This document shows, piece by piece, positions 1 to 10,321 of a stretch of DNA of 64,000 nt. Position 1 is the stretch's first letter; each line of letters starts with the position of its first letter. The DNA is taken from assembly GCA_933228675.1 (NCBI GenBank), contig OW121740.1:53770174-53834173 (forward strand), given 5' to 3'. The notes beneath the pieces are model-generated. The model did not search any database. It was not told the DNA's origin and worked only from the letters and a program-made list of their open reading frames with translations. Made by a program: the position numbers and the translations under genes. Source of the DNA: Stomorhina lunata. Taxonomy: Eukaryota; Arthropoda; Insecta; Diptera; Rhiniidae.

Positions 1-90
1 ACCCATGGGCTCCAAACAGTTTTCATGCTTAACCCATGTATGTATTAATATAAAAAAAAAACACTATTTTGTTTAATTGATTTATCGATT

Positions 91-543
91 GATTTTTTGT
101 AAATTTTCAAATAATCGATCAAATAAAGATAAGAAATTAATCGGTTAATCGAATAAAGGTTAATTGATTGAATACCCTAGTAATTATAAAGCAAGTTTTT
201 AAAAAACTTTGATGAGGTTAAAATATAAAAAAAAATTGACAAGAGATTTGATCATAGATTTTATGCCGACAATTCCCAAATCTAAAATGTATCTTTATTT
301 GCATAATTATTCGGTTATTTGTTATTTGATTTTTTGTAAATTTTCAAATAATCGATCAAATAAAGATAAGAAATTAATCGGTTAATCGAATAAAGGTTAA
401 TTGATTGAATACCCTAGTAATAATAAAGCAAATTTCTTAAAAAACTTTGATGAGGTTAAAATATAATAAAAATTGACAAGATTTGATCATAGATTTTATG
501 CCGACAATTCCCAAATCTAAAATCTATCTTTATTTGCATAATT
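91..543. repeat. Direct tandem duplication, period about 236 bp
   Basis: Two near-identical blocks of about 215 bp (91-308 and 328-543) follow one another. Both start with a T-rich stretch followed by ATAATCGATC and end in CTTTATTTGCATAATT. They differ by a few indels and substitutions. No coding potential is seen, and the parent element was not recognised. Confidence 0.85.
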
Positions 544-710
544 TTTTAATCATCATAAATCTTTTTTTGTTAAGATACGAAAGAAATTTTAAGAAAAAAA
601 ATTGATACAAAGCATCCAAAAAAATAAAGCTTGTAAACGAATAATCGATATTGACCTTCTTTAAGACTTTAGTTTAAAAGATTTGAAAGCTCTTTACTCC
701 TAATGCTTAA

Positions 711-1745
711 ACACATAGACAACAGCAGGCTACACGAACACCGACTACAAAAGTCGTTGGCTGCAATCGTTGCCTCGTAGTCAGCTACTTAATTATTTTG
801 GGGACGGCAGCTACATTTCGAAACACCTGTTTATGAATGGTGCCAATATCGCGTTTATAAGATGGACAAAATAAAAATTTAAATTTTGATAAAAACGACA
901 TAAATTCATTTTATTAATTAACCTCCGAAATCAACGGTTTTCCTTTACCTGATAGTATGTCTATATCAAAAAAAAAAAAAAATTATAGAAAGATTTTGGT
1001 GTGATCTCTAATAGTTAAAGAGTTATGGGCTTTTTAAATTTTAAGAATAATACGGTATAACTTTAGAAGTTTATATCCGATATTAACTTTTTTGGTATCA
1101 AACAAAAGCTACTGAAAATATCTTTTATATTCTTATATGTTCTATATAATATTCTTTATAATGGATTAAGAGCTAATATACTATAAACTTATTTCTGCAA
1201 CCGACTTTTTTTTATAAAAATTCGTATATCATAAAACAATATAGATATAAGTATGCTCTTTTATATAATGAATTTTATAAAGGACATACTAGGCTTTTAT
1301 ATAACATGAACTACTTAGTTCTAGCACACGTAGCGTGTGAGTTAGACAGTTTAAGAAATAACTTATTAAAATTTTACTTCTATTTAGTTATAGTTATATA
1401 AATATAAATTTTTACATAATATTTTATTAGATATTATTATATACATTAAATATGTAAATATTTTATAAGTATGTAAATTGTTTACGTAAATTCTCCCCAT
1501 TGTATTTGTGGTAAATAAATTCAAGTGGTTTAAATCGCTCATTTATTTCAATATTATATGGTGTTGACAGCACTAAATCTTTTATTGTCGCCAACAAAAA
1601 TAGAAAATAGTTTAATTTTGGCTACAGCTACAACGGTGGTCGGTAGTCGTGTAGCCGCGTCGACTCTAAAAAATTTATTTCTATTTGAATGCATGTATTC
1701 TAATTTTGACAGGTTGTAGCCCGTAGCCTGCTGTTGTCTATGTGT
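711..1745. mobile_element. TTAA-flanked TIR element, non-autonomous
   Basis: A perfect 23-bp inverted repeat, beginning ACACATAGACAACAG, occurs at 711-733 and in reverse complement at 1723-1745. TTAA sits directly outside both ends (707-710 and 1746-1749), the target duplication typical of piggyBac-type transposons. Further GC-rich inverted motifs follow just inside each end (GTAGTCAGCTAC, GGTAGTCGTGTAGCC). The interior is AT-rich with no transposase ORF. The superfamily call rests only on the TTAA, because the tips do not carry the usual CCC(T) start. Length is 1035 bp. Confidence 0.7.
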
Positions 1746-2310
1746 TTAATGCATAAAGCTTTAAGGTAACCAAAATTTGAATTTAAATTTCCACTTACCG
1801 CTACCTTGATATATAAGTTTGAAAATCATAAAACCATTTTCGTTCACAGGCTTTATAATTAAACCATTAAACTCTCACAAAAAAGGTACTTGATGGCAAA
1901 TTTGTTAGCAACAATTTAAAGAAAATAAAATTAGAAAATTATAACTATTCAAATAACAAATAAATAACAACAACAATAACAAAAAAAATTGAAGTAATAA
2001 AGCGAAAAAACCACATACAAAATCCATTATTAAATCAATGCCCTCGTCAAATCGCAAAAATGAAGAGGACGAGTTAAGAATAAATAATTTTTGTTTAATC
2101 AAAAAGTTTACAACAAAACTTCAAACAACAACAACTAAAAAAGCCAGAAATCTAAAGCAGAAAAGAAAAAATCCCACAAACAAAAACCACCAAAAGTAAT
2201 TTAAGAAACACCCTTCCGTTAAAACCTATAACTTAACATAAAAAGACGGACACGGAAAAACGTGTCTCTTTAATATAAAAATTTAAAATATAACAAAACA
2301 AAAAAAAAAA
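1746..2310 (+). other. Upstream region and probable 5' UTR of the exon at 2311
   Basis: An A-rich stretch with CAA/AAC repeats, as is common in fly leaders, precedes the ATG. The ATG sits in a run of A (AAAAAAAAAAATGG). No TATA box or initiator can be assigned with confidence. A possible splice acceptor (TTTTCGTTCACAG, near 1838-1850) would make the leader a separate exon, but its pyrimidine tract is weak. Short ORFs here look random. Confidence 0.35.
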
Positions 2311-2862
2311 ATGGTGCCTGAAGCTGAAAGTTTATTAACCGCCCCCACCGGGCTACGCTCTCATACAAGGGCACCCTCATCAACATCTACAGCGGATACC
2401 ATAGAAATGTCACCCTCTTGCTGTTGTCAGTGTCACTGTCAGGATCAACAACAACAGCTGCCGCAATTGCAACTTTCATCGGCCAGTGCCTCGGCCACTT
2501 TGCGTTCAAATACTTCGGCTACTTTATCGGCGTATTCTTGTAATACGGCTTCAAGTTCTCAGCCTTATTGTAGCCACTCCTGTGATCATCATTTAGATTA
2601 TATGTGTGGTCAAGCGGACTCAACAACACATATTTTACCCGCTACACCCAACAGCATCCTGCGCAGCCACCATCACCACAACAAACGCACACACAGAAAT
2701 AATGAAAGCCTTAGCAGCGATATCAACGATTGTCCCACATCGCCCTCTTATGTGTCGGAGGATGAGGATAGTGTTTTGCGATACTCCTACAAAGGTATAC
2801 CGCCCGAAATGTATTCGGCCAAAAAGGAATTTATCTATAGGCGACCATTGGTTGAGAAACAG
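2311..2862 (+). CDS. First coding exon of an unidentified host gene (184 codons, 5' part only)
   Basis: I do not recognise the product. The exon reads from ATG 2311 through 184 codons to a splice donor, AAACAG|GTAAGAGT, at 2862/2863, leaving phase 0. The protein is low-complexity: a Cys/His cluster near residues 30-50 (SPSCCCQCHCQDQQQQ), Ser/Thr-rich tracts, a His run (RSHHHHNK) near residue 120, an acidic serine stretch (SEDEDS), and a more ordinary segment, YKGIPPEMYSAKKEFIYRR, at the end. That last part may be where the conserved protein begins. Codon use is more GC-rich than the surroundings, which supports real coding. There is no signal peptide and no transmembrane segment. Reading past the donor gives F/K/N-rich translation of AT-rich DNA up to a stop at about 3050, so an unspliced 246-aa product is unlikely. 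No downstream exon was recognised in the window. Confidence 0.7.
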
Positions 2863-2870
2863 GTAAGAGT
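2863..2870 (+). promoter_or_regulatory. Splice donor GTAAGAGT
   Basis: The junction CAG|GTAAGAGT matches the fly 5' splice-site consensus closely and falls where coding-like composition stops. It is followed by a T-rich AT-rich sequence. The matching acceptor was not found. Confidence 0.7.
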
Positions 2871-3507
2871 TTTCAATTTTTTTTTCTTTATTCTTTTGTC
2901 TCCTAAATTTCTTTTCAATTCAATAAAATTTTGGTCGCACAAAAATTTAACCAGCCATGAAAAATCCAATAAAAAATGTTTAGTTGGGAATTTATTGATT
3001 TTTAAATATAATTTGATTTGTATTGATTTTAGTTTTAAATTTCACATGTGACTGACTACACTTTAGCTTTCAGTTGACAACAAAGAAAATTATGGTTAGT
3101 TTTAGGCAAAACAGATTAAGTCCAAAACAAGTAAGAAAGTGCTGTAGTCGATCAAGCCCGACTATACGATACCCTTGACCACTAAGGTCAAATATGTTCT
3201 TTTTCCTGTATAAAGACAAATATTTGCAAAATTGTTTATCATACAAACATTTTCTTAAAACTTATATACCCAGTAAAACTTTTCATTACCAAATAATGAG
3301 TTAAACAGTTAAACTATTGAACACGAACTACTTACTCATTCATTACATTAACATGGGGATGTCATTGGAGGCAAGTACTTGCCAATTGCAGAAAAGTAAT
3401 GACTTGGGTAAGCAATTTGAAAGCAACAACAACAACAGCAACAACTTTTTTGTTGTTGTTTTATTAAAAACATATATTTTGAAACGAAATACAAAAATTT
3501 TTTTTAT

Positions 3508-3577
3508 GATCCCATGGGGGCTCGAACCCAGACCCTCCGACTGCTAGGCAGAGACTCTTCCACTGAGCTACTTCATA
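3508..3577 (-). tRNA. tRNA-Ala(AGC)-like sequence, pseudogene or SINE head
   Basis: On the minus strand an A-box-like TAGCTCAGTGGAAGAG is followed by an anticodon loop CTAGCAG (AGC, with T33) and a T-arm with GGGTTCGAGCCCC, at tRNA spacing. The anticodon stem pairs 4 of 5. The outer T-stem pairs are broken and the acceptor arms do not pair, so a functional tRNA is unlikely. It lies inside the TIR element 3269-4504. Confidence 0.55.
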
Positions 3578-3819
3578 TGTTGAAAACTTAGCAGCTTATA
3601 ATTAATATAAACAATTTTTATTTTTAGATCCAAAATCATGTGAAAATAACTTTGTTTTTCCGTGCTTTTTTTTGCTTTGTTGTAATTTTTGGAAAAATAT
3701 TTTTATACGATTTTTTGTAATTATTTTAAAACATTTTTAAAATTATTTTAAAACTTAAACAATTTAAATCTTCTTTTTTGTATAAGTTTTTACATAAGAT
3801 TGACTCTTACTTACTTAAA

Positions 3820-4205
3820 TGTTACAACCTGTTAAGGTCAAAGTCCGAGCATATTTTAGAATTCCATGGATTTCGATCTTGTGCGAATATTCTCTCTACT
3901 TGGTCTTTCTATCGAAGTTTTGGACATCCTCCTCTAACATTAGGTAGTGGGACATTTCAATTCTAATTTTATCCTCTTCATTGTATTTTTTTCAAGAGAG
4001 GGTTACTAGCCCGTAATCCTAACCCATTTTTATCGATCTTATGGGACAACTCTCGGAACATGTTAACTCAAAATAATATTGGGTGTTAAACTAGCTCCCC
4101 GGGTGATACCATGAGATGAAGGATGACCCAGATAAGTTGGGCTTACCAAGTTAAGACCAATTAGAATCGTGTTTGGTATTCAACATCCCCTACATAATCA
4201 AAATT
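3820..4205 (-). pseudogene. LINE 3'-end fragment
   Basis: On the minus strand the stretch near 3830-3935 carries remains of a GRPxLRWKDQV-type C-terminal coding segment (read as VQNFDRKTK...). The same segment occurs at 5820-5900, 10600-10700, 12960-13060 and 36575-36700. The adjoining part at 3995-4205 is about 70-80% alike to 32860-33080 (shared GGTTACTAGCCCG and CAACATCCCCTACAT). No frame remains open. Confidence 0.5.
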
Positions 4206-4340
4206 GACTCATGATGGTATTTTTTCATTAACGTGAGTTAGTTTTACAAATTTTTTTTACAGAAGATAATATTTAAGTTCTTAAAATTCAAAAATCATTT
4301 AAAAATACTCTTTTAATAAAAAAAAAAACTAAAAAAAATT

Positions 4341-4400
4341 GTTGCCCTTGGTGGGATTTGAACCGGGGCCATTCAGTTTAAATTACCATCTTAATTACAA
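4341..4400 (-). pseudogene. tRNA 3'-half-like fragment
   Basis: On the minus strand, GGCCCCGGTTCAAATCCCACC matches a B box with T-stem. Upstream a degraded anticodon region (ATTTAAACTGAAT) can be seen, but no D arm. It may be the decayed head of a tRNA-derived repeat. Confidence 0.35.
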
Positions 4401-4712
4401 ATAAGTACTTCTGTAATAACTTATTATTTAATCGGATGGTATGTTGTAGTCGTTACAAGGTAACCAGTTATCAGAGTACTTGACATTACCAAAGTTTTGC
4501 TGGGTATTTAAGCTGTTAACGTCATTTAGACTTATACGAGAGCTAGGGTCTAATGTGGACCGATTGTCTCGAAATTTGGCAAGTTGAGTACAGTTTTTAC
4601 AAGAAGGGTATGTGAAGGATGTAATAAATACTTTTTTGTTAAGATTATAATTCCATAGCTGGGATTTGGTGTCACTAAAAATCGGACAAAAATTTTACTC
4701 TAATATTTTACT

Positions 4713-5735
4713 CTACACCATTTTCAATTGTAAATGAGAAAATTCCAATTGAAAATGAGAATTTACATTTGAAAATGAGAAAATTCCAATTGAAAATGAG
4801 AATTTACATTTGAAAATGAGAAAATTCGAATTGACATTGAGAATTTCCATTTAGAAATGAAAAATATCCAATTGAAATTGAGAATTTTCATTTGAATTTG
4901 AGAAAATTTCAATTGAAATTGAGAAATTTCCATTTGTAATTGAGAAATTTTTATTTGAAATTGAGAATTTTTTATTTGTAATTGAGAAAATTTCAAATAG
5001 AAATGAGAGATTTTCACTTGTAATTGAGAAATTTGCATTTGAAAATGAGTTTTTCATTTGAAATTGAGAAATGTGTAATTGAGAATGAGAAATTTCTATT
5101 TGTAATTGAGAAATTTTATATTTTAAATTAAGTTTTGCATTTGAAAATGAGAATTTTTGATTTGTAATTGCGAAATTTCTATTTGAAATTGAGAAATTTG
5201 TAATTGTAAATGAGAAATTTCTATTTGTAATTGAGAAATTTTCATTTGAAATTTCGAAAAACCCAATGAAAATTTCTCATTTACAAATGGAAATTTCTCA
5301 TTTTCAAATGGAAAACTCAATTTCAAATAAAAATTTCGTAACTACGAATGGAAATTTCTCATTTTCAATTAAACATTTCTCATTTTCAAATGGAAAACTC
5401 AATTTGAAATGACAATTTCTCAATTACAAATGAAAATTTCTCATTTTCAATTATACTTTTCTCGATTACAAATAAAAAATTCTCATTTACAAATGAAAAA
5501 TTCCCATTTTCAATTTTAAATTTCTCATTTTTTAATAAAATTTCTCAATTTCAATTAGAATTTTCTCAAATTCAAATGAAAATTCTCAATTTCAATTGAA
5601 ACTTTCTCATTTTCAAAAAAAAAATTCTCAATTTTAATTGGAATTTTCTCATTTTCAAATGTAAATTCTCAATTTCAAATGGAAGTTTCTCAGTTCAATG
5701 TGGAAATTTCTCATTTACAATTGAAAATAGTGTAG
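4713..5735. mobile_element. Foldback element built of about 22-bp tandem units
   Basis: The left arm (4713 to about 5255) is an array of degenerate units such as AATTGAGAAATTTTCATTTG. The right arm (about 5265-5735) is the same array reversed (TTTCTCATTTTCAAATGG). The tips match as inverted repeats: CTACACCATTTTCAATTG at 4713 and, in reverse complement from 5735, CTACACTATTTTCAATTG. The centre is about 10 bp near 5260. Nearly the whole 1023 bp can fold on itself. No target duplication is clear. The F/S/Q/I-rich ORFs here are repeat artefacts. Confidence 0.75.
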
Positions 5736-5819
5736 TCATACTTTTTATATTTTAATCTCTGAAAAGCTTTAATAAACTTACTTTTTTAAATGGCCTATAG
5801 TTACAAACTGTTAAGGTCA

Positions 5820-6985
5820 AAGGCCAAGCTTATTTTAGAATTTAATTTTGAAAGATTTCCTTCTACTTGGTTTGGGACGCCCTCCTCTACGAGTTTCCTC
5901 CGGATCATTATCGAACACTTGTCTTGCCGGAGTATTTCCATCCATTCGCACAACATATCTTAGCGGCAGTTACCTTGAGCAAAGTGCACCCCAGAATATC
6001 AATGTCATCGGCAGACGCGAGTAGCATATGTTTTCTATTCAAAATTGTACCAGTTGTATTATCCTGCATCACGCATGATTTTTTGTAACACAATATTGAA
6101 GAGATCACATGATAGACTGTCACCTTTCCTGAATCCCCGTTTAGTTACGAAATACTCTGATAGGTTGTTACCTTTCTTAACAGATGAGTTGTATTAGTTA
6201 GAGTCATCGTGCCTAACTTCATTAGCTTTGTAGGGATGCCGAACTCAGACATTGCTTCAAACACCTTCTTCCGTATCGGGCTGTCAAAGGCTGTTTTGTA
6301 GCCAACAAGGAGATGTTACGTATCAATTTGTTTTTGTTGGGTCTTCTTCAGGATTTGAAGTAGAGTAAAGATGTGGTCTGTGGCTTATTTCCCGGGTCTA
6401 AAGCCACATTGGTACGTCCCAATTTTTTCGATAGAATCTTATATGTAATTGAGAGGAGGCCTTTTTTGTGCACTGGACAAATGACACTGAGACTCCAATC
6501 GTCTGGCTTGCTTTCTTCTGACCATATGTATTCTAAAAGCCGAGACATACACCTTATCAGCTTATCACCTCCGGCCTCAAAAAGCTCAACTGGCAACTAT
6601 CGGCAACCTCAGCACCCTTTGTTATTTTTAATCGCGCTTTTGCAGTTTTAGCCTCATTCTGATTGGGTGGTGAACATATAACGCCGCCGTCTTCATTGAT
6701 TTGTTCAGGCGTGTCATGTTGGTCGCTTTTACTTGCAACCAACAACTTGCAAAAGTGCTTCTCTCATAGTTTCAACATGCTTTCTTTGTCGGTAGCCAGA
6801 TTTCCTTGGTCTTCCTTACAGTTCCCATCACCATCCGTCGGGTGCTTAACTTTTTGGTAAAATTTGCGAACTTCATTATGAGTCTTATACATCTCAATCT
6901 CCTCAAACACTCGTCTCTCCATATCTTTCTTTTTTCTGCGGAATAGTCGTTTTTCATCCCTTTAAGCTTTAATAAAGCTACTTGT
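5820..6985 (-). pseudogene. Non-LTR retrotransposon reverse transcriptase relic
   Basis: On the minus strand, in several frames, the order of a LINE reverse transcriptase can be read. First a linker (WRDECLRRLRC...KFANFTKKL, about 6990-6800), then PVELFEAGGDKLIRCMSRLL with EESKPDDWSLSVICPVHKKG (about 6596-6450). Next come TAFDSPIRKKVFEAMSEFG (about 6300-6240), RGFRKGDSLSCDLFNIV (about 6160-6090), a degraded ADDIDILG (about 6010), and a C-terminal GRPK-like segment near 5880. Stops and frameshifts are frequent. The first catalytic Asp of the palm appears lost (VGYKTAFD) and the Tyr of YADD reads Ser. The clade is not resolvable by eye. Confidence 0.7.
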
Positions 6986-6988
6986 AAT

Positions 6989-7045
6989 TTAAACAAGTAA
7001 GAGTTTTAAAATCGGCTGTGCCGAAAATTAAGTAGCATATCTTAA
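6989..7045 (-). mobile_element. DINE-like 3' terminal fragment
   Basis: ACAAGTAAGAGTTTTAAAAT followed by CGGCTGTGCCG matches the 3' hairpin end of the DINE-like repeats (compare 55835 and 39547), in the minus orientation. Only about 55 bp remain before the SINE at 7050. Confidence 0.5.
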
Positions 7046-7049
7046 AAAT

Positions 7050-7363
7050 GTATATATATATATATAATTCCCCGACAACATTCCAATTGGAACAAGGGGT
7101 ACTTCTCTCAGACAATGAGCTGCATCCGATTCTATTTTTAGACTCATTGAAAGGGACCTACGTTTTAACGCCGGCTCCGAACGGCAAATGCATTAGTTAG
7201 AGAAGTTTTTCATAGCCTAATACTCAATAACGAGTGGCTAGCTGAGTTATGAGGTGAACCGCCGCTTTTTTGAAAATTATTTTTTTTCAACTGGGCCTGA
7301 CAGGGATTGAACTTGGGACCTCTGGTATGCTAGGCGGATGACTAACCTGCTATACCACGGCGG
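7050..7363 (-). mobile_element. tRNA-Ala-derived SINE with (TA)n tail, copy 1
   Basis: Read on the minus strand, the SINE starts CCGCCGTGGTATAGCAGG and has a loop CTAGCAT (AGC anticodon). A B box AAGTTCAATCCC follows, then a roughly 200-bp body, and the 3' end is GGGGAATTATATATA. A full second copy is at 32192-32554. Flanks share ATGTATAT (left of the TA tail and right of the head), a plausible target duplication. Pol III transcription is inferred from the A/B boxes. Confidence 0.75.
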
Positions 7364-7980
7364 TATGTATATTAATATTTATTCCCGCCATTCCAAGGTG
7401 TAACATAGGGCCATTAAATAGGTATTCCGTTCTTATATATTTTGTGATAATCGCTTAATTTCATTTCACGACTTCTAGACCATCAACATTTTGCTGGATA
7501 ATTGACGTCTCTACTGTGAGCTGGCCTTCCCCTTATTCTACTTTCTTGAGGGTTCCAATTAATGGCAGTACGAGTGATGTCGTTAGCTTTTTTATATTGT
7601 ACCAATAATCGGGGATGACCCCTACAGATGTATTGTGTTGGGACTATGAAAAAAAGGTTGTGGGAAGAAGGATAGAGGGAGTAGTGGTTGTGCATACTCA
7701 ATATGAACCTTTGGATATCATAATGAGAGGGAAAGACTGTTCTTCTTCTTCTGTTATCCTTGACTCCCAGTGGAGCATAGGGCCTCTGTTGCCAGACGGT
7801 TGGAATCTCGTGCTGTGCGGCTAAAAAACGAGTTTTCTCTATAGTGCGTCGTGCGGTCCGTTGGAAAATCAACTACAAAGGAATGAGCCCTTGTTGAATT
7901 GCATGTGCTATGAAGAACAAAATCCCTAATTTCTATTGAACACTTTTACTTCCTCTGCTAGCCTTGACTTCCAGTGGAGC
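7364..7980 (-). pseudogene. LINE fragments, including the C-terminus of a CR1/jockey-like ORF
   Basis: On the minus strand about 7850-7620 reads as the end of a non-LTR ORF: an RTIEKTRFLAAQ-like part, then VFPSHYDIQRF and HNHYSLYPSSHNLF. Fragments at 35590-36130 and 61990-62560 carry the same tail. Just downstream GGGGATGACCCCTACA also matches the 3' region at 35690. A second small piece at 7565-7490 (IRGRPAHSRDVN) resembles the end of another LINE ORF. All are disrupted. Confidence 0.55.
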
Positions 7981-8850
7981 ATAGGCCTCAACCATCCTTT
8001 TATATCGGACAGGAGGAGTTCTACTGCTGACTTCATCATCTTATTCGTACTATTTAAAAGTATGATTTCCATCCAGTTATAGAACTCGGACTAGACATTA
8101 GAGTCTGTGGTTAGCATATCTGGAGCTATATTTCCCGTTCCAGGAGTCTTACTGTTGACATCATTAGCAGTTTACAATACTAAAGGAATGTTAATGCATA
8201 TGTCAGATCTTTCAGAGTAGTATGGACAGTCACAGATGTTGGCGAAGGGTTGTGTCGGAACATCCAGAAGATCTTTAAAATTGTTATACCAGATTTTTAG
8301 CTGCTCAGTTTTCAAAGTAACGAGTTCGCCGGTACTACTTTTACATCAGCCTTCAAGAAGTCTTGTAGATTTTTTGCTATTGTAAGTAAGCTTTTTTGCA
8401 AGACTAAAGAGATACCTTGTACGATTGGTAGCAGTGACAGTTTGGGTTTCATTTACATCAGCCTTCAATAAATCAGCCTACGTGTTTTGGCACATAAGCT
8501 CCTCAATCATTCATATACCATCAAACATCCAAGATTATATTTTGCTCTGGATGTGGCAAAGATGTATGTAAGCGGCGTTCAGAAATTTAGGTTTTATAGC
8601 GTTTTAACAACTTAAACAATCTGCATTATTCTTGCCAATTATAACGCGATTTTATAGAGGGATGTGTATTAATAGCCGCAAGCTTTATGCGCAGTGTATC
8701 GATGAGAATATGGTGATCACTGTTGATATCTGCACCTCGTGAACTCCTCCATTTTCTATTAATGGCGAAGTGGTAAATTTGATTTTCAGTAACGTGATCT
8801 GGTGATATCCACGGATCTACCAGTAATCTAAGCCAAGCTTATCCTAATCT
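7981..8850 (-). pseudogene. LINE endonuclease-linker relic
   Basis: On the minus strand at about 8830-8640 one can read DPWISPDHVTENQIYHFAIN, then RKWRSSRGAD, SDHHILIDTLRIKLAAI. This looks like the end of an APE-type endonuclease domain, with the catalytic SDHH retained. The stretch nearer 8000-8480 has only scattered matches. It may be the 5' part of the same element whose RT lies at 5820-6985, separated by later insertions. Confidence 0.5.
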
Positions 8851-9380
8851 ACTTAGCATACTTAACAGATCAAAAAACATAATAAATCAATCTATCAAGT
8901 CATCGTGTAGTAATCACTTAAATACAAAAATGTAACCTCATCTATGTATAAGATAGTTTATAGTTTACTTTAGCTTAGCTAATCTCTAAAAATTCATATA
9001 ATTTTCCAGAATGGGTTTGAGTTCATTACCTAGATATGAATCTACATTTTATTTTACTACTTAATACAAACAGATATCAATTAACGTTAAAATATTTATT
9101 GTGTTTGCATTACGCATTTTAATCGCATACCAAGTAATTCTGCGAACTAAACAATTTATGTTACTAATGTCACTGTTTGTTGTTTGTTTGACTTATTCTA
9201 CAAATTACTGTTAAATAACTCAACCAAAATCACTTAAATAGTAAATACAACCGACAATGCAGTAAAAAAAGCATATTCTTATTGACTGACTGGTAACACT
9301 GTGCGACAGGGAAAGATTTTTATTGTATATCCAATATTCTATTTTTTTGTAGTTTTTATCCTTCCTAACCTCTCTATCGA
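8851..9380. other. No gene seen
   Basis: AT-rich sequence without a supported ORF or a repeat I can place. Confidence 0.4.
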
Positions 9381-9383
9381 GTA

Positions 9384-9775
9384 CCGCCGCGGTATAACAG
9401 GTTAGTCATCCGCCTAGCATACCAGAGGTCCCAAGTTCGATCCCCGGCCAGACCCACAACTTTTCTAAAAATCATAGCATGATTAAATACGCAGCTTACG
9501 ATTTAACTCACTTTGAGTAATTTTCAGTAGCGCCACCTGTCGGAAATTGTTCACACCAACTAAGAAGCCTTCGCCGGCTCATGTGCTACAACTTTGCTAA
9601 AGATCATAGCACGATTAAATGTACAGCTTACGATTTAATTAATTTTTAGTAATTTTCAGTGGCGCCACCTGTCGGAAACTAGAATTTTCAACTTAAAAAC
9701 TTTCGGCGGCTTATCCGCAACATCTTCGCTAAAGAGCATAATATGATCAAATTCATAGTTTACTATTCTAAACAT
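9384..9775 (+). mobile_element. tRNA-Ala-headed SINE with a different, tandemly repeated body
   Basis: The head (9384-9450) is almost identical to the SINE at 7050-7363: CCGCCGCGGTATAACAGG, loop CTAGCAT and B box AAGTTCGATCCCCGG. The body is unrelated to that copy. It consists of about 2.4 units of exactly 132-bp spacing (CTTTTCTAAAAATCATAGCA at 9460, CTTTGCTAAAGATCATAGCA at 9592, a third partial unit from 9724). The first two units end with GCGCCACCTGTCGGAAA. Confidence 0.65.
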
Positions 9776-10145
9776 TTATTTTTTTTAACATTACTAATTT
9801 GTTCCCTTTTTTATCCTCCAATTTCAACAAATTCCATATGTATATTTGGTACTTCTTTGGTACCAATTGAATTTGGTACATTTTATTAAAACGCAGTTAA
9901 AATAATCTTCCTATTCATATTATTTTTTGAGATGTTAAGTTATCATTTTATCCATTTTTTATCCATTGGCCCCAAAACCCATGAAGTACCAAATACGGGT
10001 TCAATATTTCTTTCATATCTATTGACTGCAGTACAGAGTTCCTTTCTATATTGTTTGGTTTAAAAAATAAGAGTGGATTTAAAAAGTACCAGAAAAGCTT
10101 TTTTTACCCCTATCGGATATAGTTTCAAAAAATATTCAGTGTCTA
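9776..10145. other. No gene seen
   Basis: AT-rich sequence. The short motif TTTGGTACTTCTTTGGTACC near 9845 is repetitive, but no element boundary could be set. Confidence 0.35.
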
Positions 10146-10190
10146 AGTTTTGTCAAAATCGTTAGAGCCGATTTCGAGATAGCCATTCTA

Positions 10191-10280
<90 letters not shown>

Positions 10281-10321
10281 TAGAATGGCTATTTCGAAAT
10301 CGGCTCTAACGATTTTGACAA

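Larger units (their letters stand above)
3269..4504. mobile_element. TIR element CCCAGYAAAACTTT, inserted in D1
   Basis: Inverted ends CCCAGTAAAACTTTTCATTA (3269) and CCCAGCAAAACTTTGGTAAT (reverse complement from 4504) bound a 1236-bp insertion. It is flanked by TATA on the left and TATT on the right. The paralogous empty site is in D3 near 45400 (ACGTATATATTC). Contents in order: unique AT-rich sequence, a tRNA-like module (3508-3577), a LINE 3' fragment (about 3820-4205) and a second tRNA-like piece (4341-4400). There is no transposase. The target duplication is probably TA, or an imperfect 4-mer. Confidence 0.65.
3127..4610 (-). mobile_element. DINE-1-like element, subfamily X, copy D1 (interrupted, 5'-truncated)
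   Basis: On the minus strand this copy ends with a short hairpin (AGTCGGGCTTGATCGACT) and ...CTTTCTTACTTGT, the shared 3' end of the DINE-like repeats in this window. The sequence matches copy D3 (45265-46068) on both sides of an insertion at 3269-4504: the host parts are 3127-3268 and 4505 to about 4610. The left part contains ATACCCTTGACCACTAAGG, the right part GAGAGCTAGGGTCTAATGTGG. The 5' part with its GTCY microsatellite is missing. Confidence 0.7.

Noticed and set aside
2606..2866. Second ORF overlapping the exon in another frame
   Set aside because: Shadow of the coding exon, without its own start context or domain.
2863..3051. Continuation of the 2311 ORF to a 246-aa protein
   Set aside because: Composition changes sharply to F/K/N-rich AT sequence right after a strong splice donor, so this is read-through into intron.
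3508..3577. Functional tRNA-Ala gene
   Set aside because: Acceptor ends do not pair and the T-stem is broken; it sits inside a transposon.
4763..5326. Three minus ORFs rich in Q, F, S, I and N
   Set aside because: They are translations of the 22-bp foldback units; long open frames follow from the repeat.
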